In this document: positions 59,261 through 64,000 of the stretch, in pieces
Layout: every line of letters begins with the position of its first letter
Numbering within the stretch: position 1 is the stretch's first letter
Assembly: GCF_033568475.1 (NCBI RefSeq)
Contig: NC_133122.1
Location: forward strand, 141,553,402 to 141,617,401
Direction: 5' to 3'
DNA length: 64,000 nt
Origin: Henckelia pumila
Lineage: Eukaryota > Streptophyta > Magnoliopsida > Lamiales > Gesneriaceae
Notes under the pieces: model-generated
Told to the model about the DNA's origin: nothing
Seen by the model: only the letters and a program-made list of their open reading frames with translations
Databases searched by the model: none
Program-made: the position numbers and the translations under genes

Positions 59261-62200
59261 GATTAAAGTATGTATAAATGGGATCTAGGGCAGATCGAGC
59301 GTCCAATCAGAGAGAGAGTGTATACATGGTGAACGGATACCAACACATGTAAATTTTCATCGGCATAAAAACGTCAATTTGTACACAAATCCAAGAAAAT
59401 GGGATAAAATACAGATGCGTAGGAGGTTTTTGTGCAATTCGGAAACAAATGTAGATTGGTGTTTTGTTAATGGAGGGATTGGGGGATGGAGAATTCGAAG
59501 TTTTGGTGCGTGTTTTTGTGTGTGTATTTTGTATTCAGCGTTGAACGGTAAACGTTCTTTGGATTTGTTGTCCTAATTGAAAGTCAGCCGGCGATTTTCA
59601 CAATTTCAATTTCAGTCTTTTATAAATTTATATTATATTTATATTTATATATTATATTATTATATATAAATAATAAAAATGATAATCGAGTCTCCTTTTT
59701 ATAAATCTGATGATTATTTTATCAAAAACCGTATCAATTCAAGATTGTATGAAAATAATGTGAACCATATTGTTTGTTACTTTTGGATTAATAACAACTT
59801 ATGTGGTATATTTATATATACTGTAGTGAGTGTGTTTGTATAATCCAGTTTTTTGTAATGAAAAACCAAAAAAAAAAGTAAAAAAATGAACGGTAAAGTG
59901 AAAAAATGCAAAAACCTTAATATAAAAATACAATATAGAGAACACTTTTGAAAATTGACGTTTCGTAAATAAATAGTCACCAAAAAAACAGTAGGCGTAC
60001 ATCAATTTTATAAATGTGACCTTTTGTTTAGATAAATTGTCATCAAATGGCTAAAAATAAAATAAGAGTCAAACCAACATGTCAAACCTCTTTCAAAGCT
60101 TAATATAGTACTATTGTCCTAACGTTGCGTGCAATTGCAAAGTTTTTTTTGGTAATTAAATAATTTGATTTATATTAAAATAAAAGTAATATCATCATTA
60201 TAAAAATTAGTGAGTGGCTGTGGTTTAATTTGAAAGAGAAAAATAATTTGAAATGACAATTTTAGGAAAAAATATTGGTTTAAGTGTAATTTTGGCAAAA
60301 ATATTTGATATTGTTTTTGTCTTCATTAGAAGATTATTTATATATAGTACGTATATTAATAGATTCTTTATATATACAATATATATATAAATACATTATA
60401 TGTGTTTGTGATATGTATATATATGTATATAATACTATAATTATATCGACCAATATGAAAAAAAAAATCATTTGTGCGTGTGTTACGTTATATGTATATA
60501 AGATTATTATATAATATATTGAGTAATACCCAAATGATCATTCATCCAAGGATTTACATCTCAACACGTATAATTAATATTATAGTGCTGACATGATAAA
60601 TCATAGATTGTTAAATCTCTTATTAGAATAATATCCGTAAGTTAGGTTAAACTAAACGGATCAAATATGGCAAAAAGATAGAGCAACTTAAATGAGCATT
60701 TGAAGGAGTACATTGGTAGCCCTGGCCTGTTTTAATTTTTGGAATTGGAATAGATGGTTGGATTCCAATAAAAGATGAAATATTAAATTAATTTTTTCTT
60801 ACGTGATTATTGCTTTGATTCTCATTTGAGTCATTTCTACTGATTAATGTTTTGATACATTTAAGGTTTGGATCAATTTGGAGGGGGGCAAAAAAATCTA
60901 TCTTTAACTTTTACCAGTAAAAAAAATAATGATATACTCTTATCGAGATTTTCGAATAGTCAAACTAATTAAATTTACAGATTCGATAATTGTATCATAA
61001 AATATAGTAAATTTTTAACATTTTAGTTGAAAAATAAAAACCGAACCGAATTATAAAAAATTAAAATTTGTTAGGTTGACCCCTACTAGCACTAGAGTTG
61101 TCAGACAGGACTGGCTGGCCCACCAAAAACCCACCGTTTGACGGATCGAAGAGCCCGACCCATAGACCTTTCATACTACGTGCAAGGTCTGGTTCTCATG
61201 GGCTAGCTGTTGTGCGAGCGTGGACAGACGGTTTATCAAACATTTTTCAACAAGCACCAAGCTGATATTATTATGAGTTTGGTTATAACTAAGCGAAAGA
61301 CATCAACATAACCCTCTAAAAATAGATTAAACATTTATAAAATCATCTAAAGAATGCAATTTGAAATGATGAAAATATTTTGGTTGAAACGGTTTATCAA
61401 ACATTTTGTATGTAATATTTTGATATTTTAGAGAACACATAAAATGATTCAACAATAAAATTTATAATTCTATTGATTAATTTTTAAAACCAAAAATAAA
61501 ATTTACATTTAGTTGATATTGAGCAGATTATGTGGACTTGAACAACTGCAAATGATCATATAAATTATAATAAAATTGGTTTGAGTTGAGTTTTGTTGGG
61601 GCATTAGCTTTAACATATGTTCATATGTTGATCATATTGTAGCCTAAGAAGTTAAAACCATCATATTTTTAAAATATCTACTGAAAAAGGTATATTACTA
61701 GCTATTCGAGTAATATATCACAAGTACCCATAAAGTTTGATATTTTGAACATGGTTTATGTGACATTTATTTTTTTCTGAATTATATATGACATTTCATG
61801 AATATCGATACGTGGAAATTAAATGAATATATTTTATGTACGCATATTTTAATTATGTATATATGTGCATCGATGAATAACACAAAATGCATTATATTTT
61901 GAGTCTTGATCATATTGATATTGTGTGCGTTATCGAGGTGGTTGTAGATAAGGTGCATTATGTCCATAATCCCTAGCGAGCTGATCGGCACACGATAGTG
62001 GACTGGTGGAGGAGTGGTCACTATGACAGTGTAGTCGAGCCTTTCCTGTTGATCGAGCTATTATCACGGCATTTACCGATTGTGCAGCTTCCGATATTCT
62101 AATTACCCATATACGTGCATTAGCATGATCATGCATATTGCATCCATATATCATTCTTTACACTGCATGTTGTTTTCATTTCGGTTTTATCATACTGGGT

Positions 62201-62403
62201 TATTTCTTAACCAATCGAGTGCGATTATCTTCTGTGTGTGGTTGGTAATCAGATCAAGAAGTAATTAAGCTTCTGGAGAAGTGCACTGGATTCAGAGTTG
62301 TAGTTGTTTGTGCACGTGACATGTGACATTTTGAAGTTCAAATATACCAAGGTTGTGTTTTGTACTAGTGATTGACTGTGATAATGAGATTTTTTTAAAA
62401 TAA
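59261..62403. other. GT14 upstream region and AT-rich spacer
   Basis: The first 350 bp lie beyond the GT14 promoter. From 59620 on the sequence is very AT-rich with TATATA runs. At 61095-61215 a GC-richer stretch with GGCTGGCCCACC and GAGCCCGACCCATAG resembles the repeat-like stretch at 46980-47225 in style. No gene is recognised. Confidence 0.4.
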
Positions 62404-63283
62404 ACTCACGTTTGGTACAATTTTAATTAAACCAATCGAATCTTTCTAGGAAAGGATAGGGGTGTACTCAACTAGATAAAATAAACCCTTCTACTACCTC
62501 AATATTAATAATCCATACATTAATCATCTACGTTAATTCTTAGAATGCCCCTTACCCTAACCCAAAAAAACCCACCGTTCTCTTCGTTTACATCTCATTG
62601 ATGGACCAAAAAAAAAATTGGGTACTTTGAAATTTCTTCTCTAACAGCTGCGAAATTTTTAGAAATCGGAGGAGTCCTCATCCAGCTAAAAATCACACAT
62701 TAATGTCTTTCTGTCTCGACAAATCATTGTGAAAAACTCTGTTTAATTTATTTTCGTATGGTGTTGCAAACATGAAATTTGGTTCCTGGTTTTTGGCGGA
62801 GGAACTATGATTTCGTTTTTCTCTCTTTTTCACTTCATTTGTTTGTATTCAATGCGTTTATCTTTTTCTTTTCTTTTCTGAAATATCTATTTTTTATTGC
62901 TTTGTTTAATTTATTATGTTGCCTGTGCGAATGAAAATCTCATTAAATTTCATTATCAGGTTTGAAATTGCTGTTAAGTAAACTGTTATATGTGGAATTC
63001 AATCTTCTGCACAATACTGTAGGCTAGGTTTTTTTTAAGTACATGGAGGAATGTTGGGGAAGAAGTTAAAAAAAAAAGGCTATTAATTTAATTATGCAAT
63101 AAAAAATAAAGGGGTATTTTTGGCAAAAATATTTTAAATTATAATTTAATCTTATTTCTAAAAATCAAACCAATCATAATATAATTTTCAGCACAAATTA
63201 CCAATCCTTATTTATCATATCTTTTATCATTCATTTACTAATCATTCAATAATCCTATCAATTGAACCAAACAGACCCCAAGT
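62404..63283. mobile_element. Possible TIR element with GTTTGGT ends
   Basis: CACGTTTGGTACAATT (62408-62423) is a rough inverse of AATTGAACCAAACAGACC (63261-63278). The interior at 62590-63050 is less AT-rich and has the look of a captured leader-plus-intron fragment. Ends are short and imperfect and no duplication was found. Confidence 0.35.
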
Positions 63284-64000
63284 GTATTAGTATCATGATA
63301 AAAATAGTATGCAACAAATTCTTTAAAACTGGAAATACTTGAATATTGTTACAAAATTATATTTGAAAAATATTTTAAATTTTCGATGAGTAAAGTTATG
63401 TGATATTTTGTGGTTTCTCAGCTATTATAAATTTTATGATATTCTATTTTGATATCAAGTATTTTTTCAAAATGAATTTTTGTGCCAGATCATCGTAAAT
63501 TTAAAATAATATTTTCTGTTACGGATTTAAATGGTAATTAAATTAAATACAACATGATAATTATTGCGAGAGTATATCAAGGGCCATTAAAATCATATTC
63601 TCGGTAGCAGGGTTAAAACGGTATGTTATAGATTTATTTAGAAAGTGAGATTCACATCAAGATCTTAAAAAAAATAAAAAATGTACATATATGATCGTAC
63701 CTTATATATAAAAAAATCTGTTTGTTAGACACCATCTTTTTTTTAATCAAAATTGCCCTTATGTGATGTAGATATTACGCTTTGTTTTCTATTTTTTTAT
63801 TTCGACATTTTAAATTGCAGTTTAGTCCCTTGATAATTTTTACAACTATGATATTACTCTTATTTGAATATAAATCAAATTAATTACAAAAATATTATAC
63901 AAACACGTAATGCGTGCGTCAATACATTAGTATATATAATAGATCATGAATTACACAAGAAATTTTTAGAGTAAAACATAATATAAATTAAATATTTGGA
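63284..64000. other. AT-rich spacer to the window end
   Basis: No gene is seen. ACACGTAATGCGTGCG (about 63903-63918) is a small hairpin followed by TTAGT, faintly like a degraded Helitron 3' end. Confidence 0.35.

Noticed and set aside
63903-63925. Second Helitron 3' end
   Set aside because: The hairpin is weak, and the terminus reads TTAG rather than a clean CTRR. No matching start was found.

Overview
The window is nuclear DNA from a flowering plant, a eudicot. Evidence: genes split by many short GT-AG introns, AT-rich spacers full of small transposons, and proteins close to Arabidopsis families. I infer the order Lamiales, perhaps a Gesneriad, from the accessory frame family of the first retroelement and from small elements ending in a 'GAGACGGTCTC'-type repeat. 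This is from memory of those families and was not searched.

Layout. 1-5708: the 3' part of a Sirevirus-like Ty1/copia retrotransposon fossil, with an antisense open-frame block, a long sense accessory (envelope-like) frame, two polypurine tracts and a complete 1.06 kb 3' LTR. 6329-9899: TAD2, the catalytic subunit of the tRNA wobble adenosine deaminase, 7 exons. 12040-15467: an ANTH-domain clathrin assembly protein, 15 exons. 15656-16442: a non-autonomous Mutator-like element with long inverted ends. 17372-22252: an old minus-strand Ty3/gypsy fossil with both LTRs, its primer-binding site and a 5-bp target duplication. 24184-24471: a fold-back MITE. 24603-26695: a small conserved plant gene of unknown function. 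27200-33500: transposon-rich spacer, including two copies of one Mutator-type MITE. 33908-39729: an SBT2-type subtilase, 10 exons. 40670-41288: a small Helitron. 41877-45029: an intronless PPR protein like Arabidopsis At5g57250. 47644-49292: a thioredoxin-fold protein without the redox motif, 6 exons. 50245-57956 (minus): a GT14 (core-2/I-branching, BC10-like) glycosyltransferase, 10 exons. 59260-64000: AT-rich spacer with no gene seen.

The host genes are unrelated housekeeping or secretory genes, not a pathway cluster. The exon models below were built by hand. Each closes in frame with no internal stop: TAD2 190 aa, ANTH 543/544 aa, unknown 191/192 aa, subtilase 824 aa, PPR 1050 aa, thioredoxin-like 160 aa, GT14 398/411 aa. 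I found no clear new biological system. The most notable signals are a GC-AG intron in TAD2, the antisense frames and hairpin array of the Sirevirus fossil, several start codons placed at or near a splice acceptor, and cleanly delimited small transposons.
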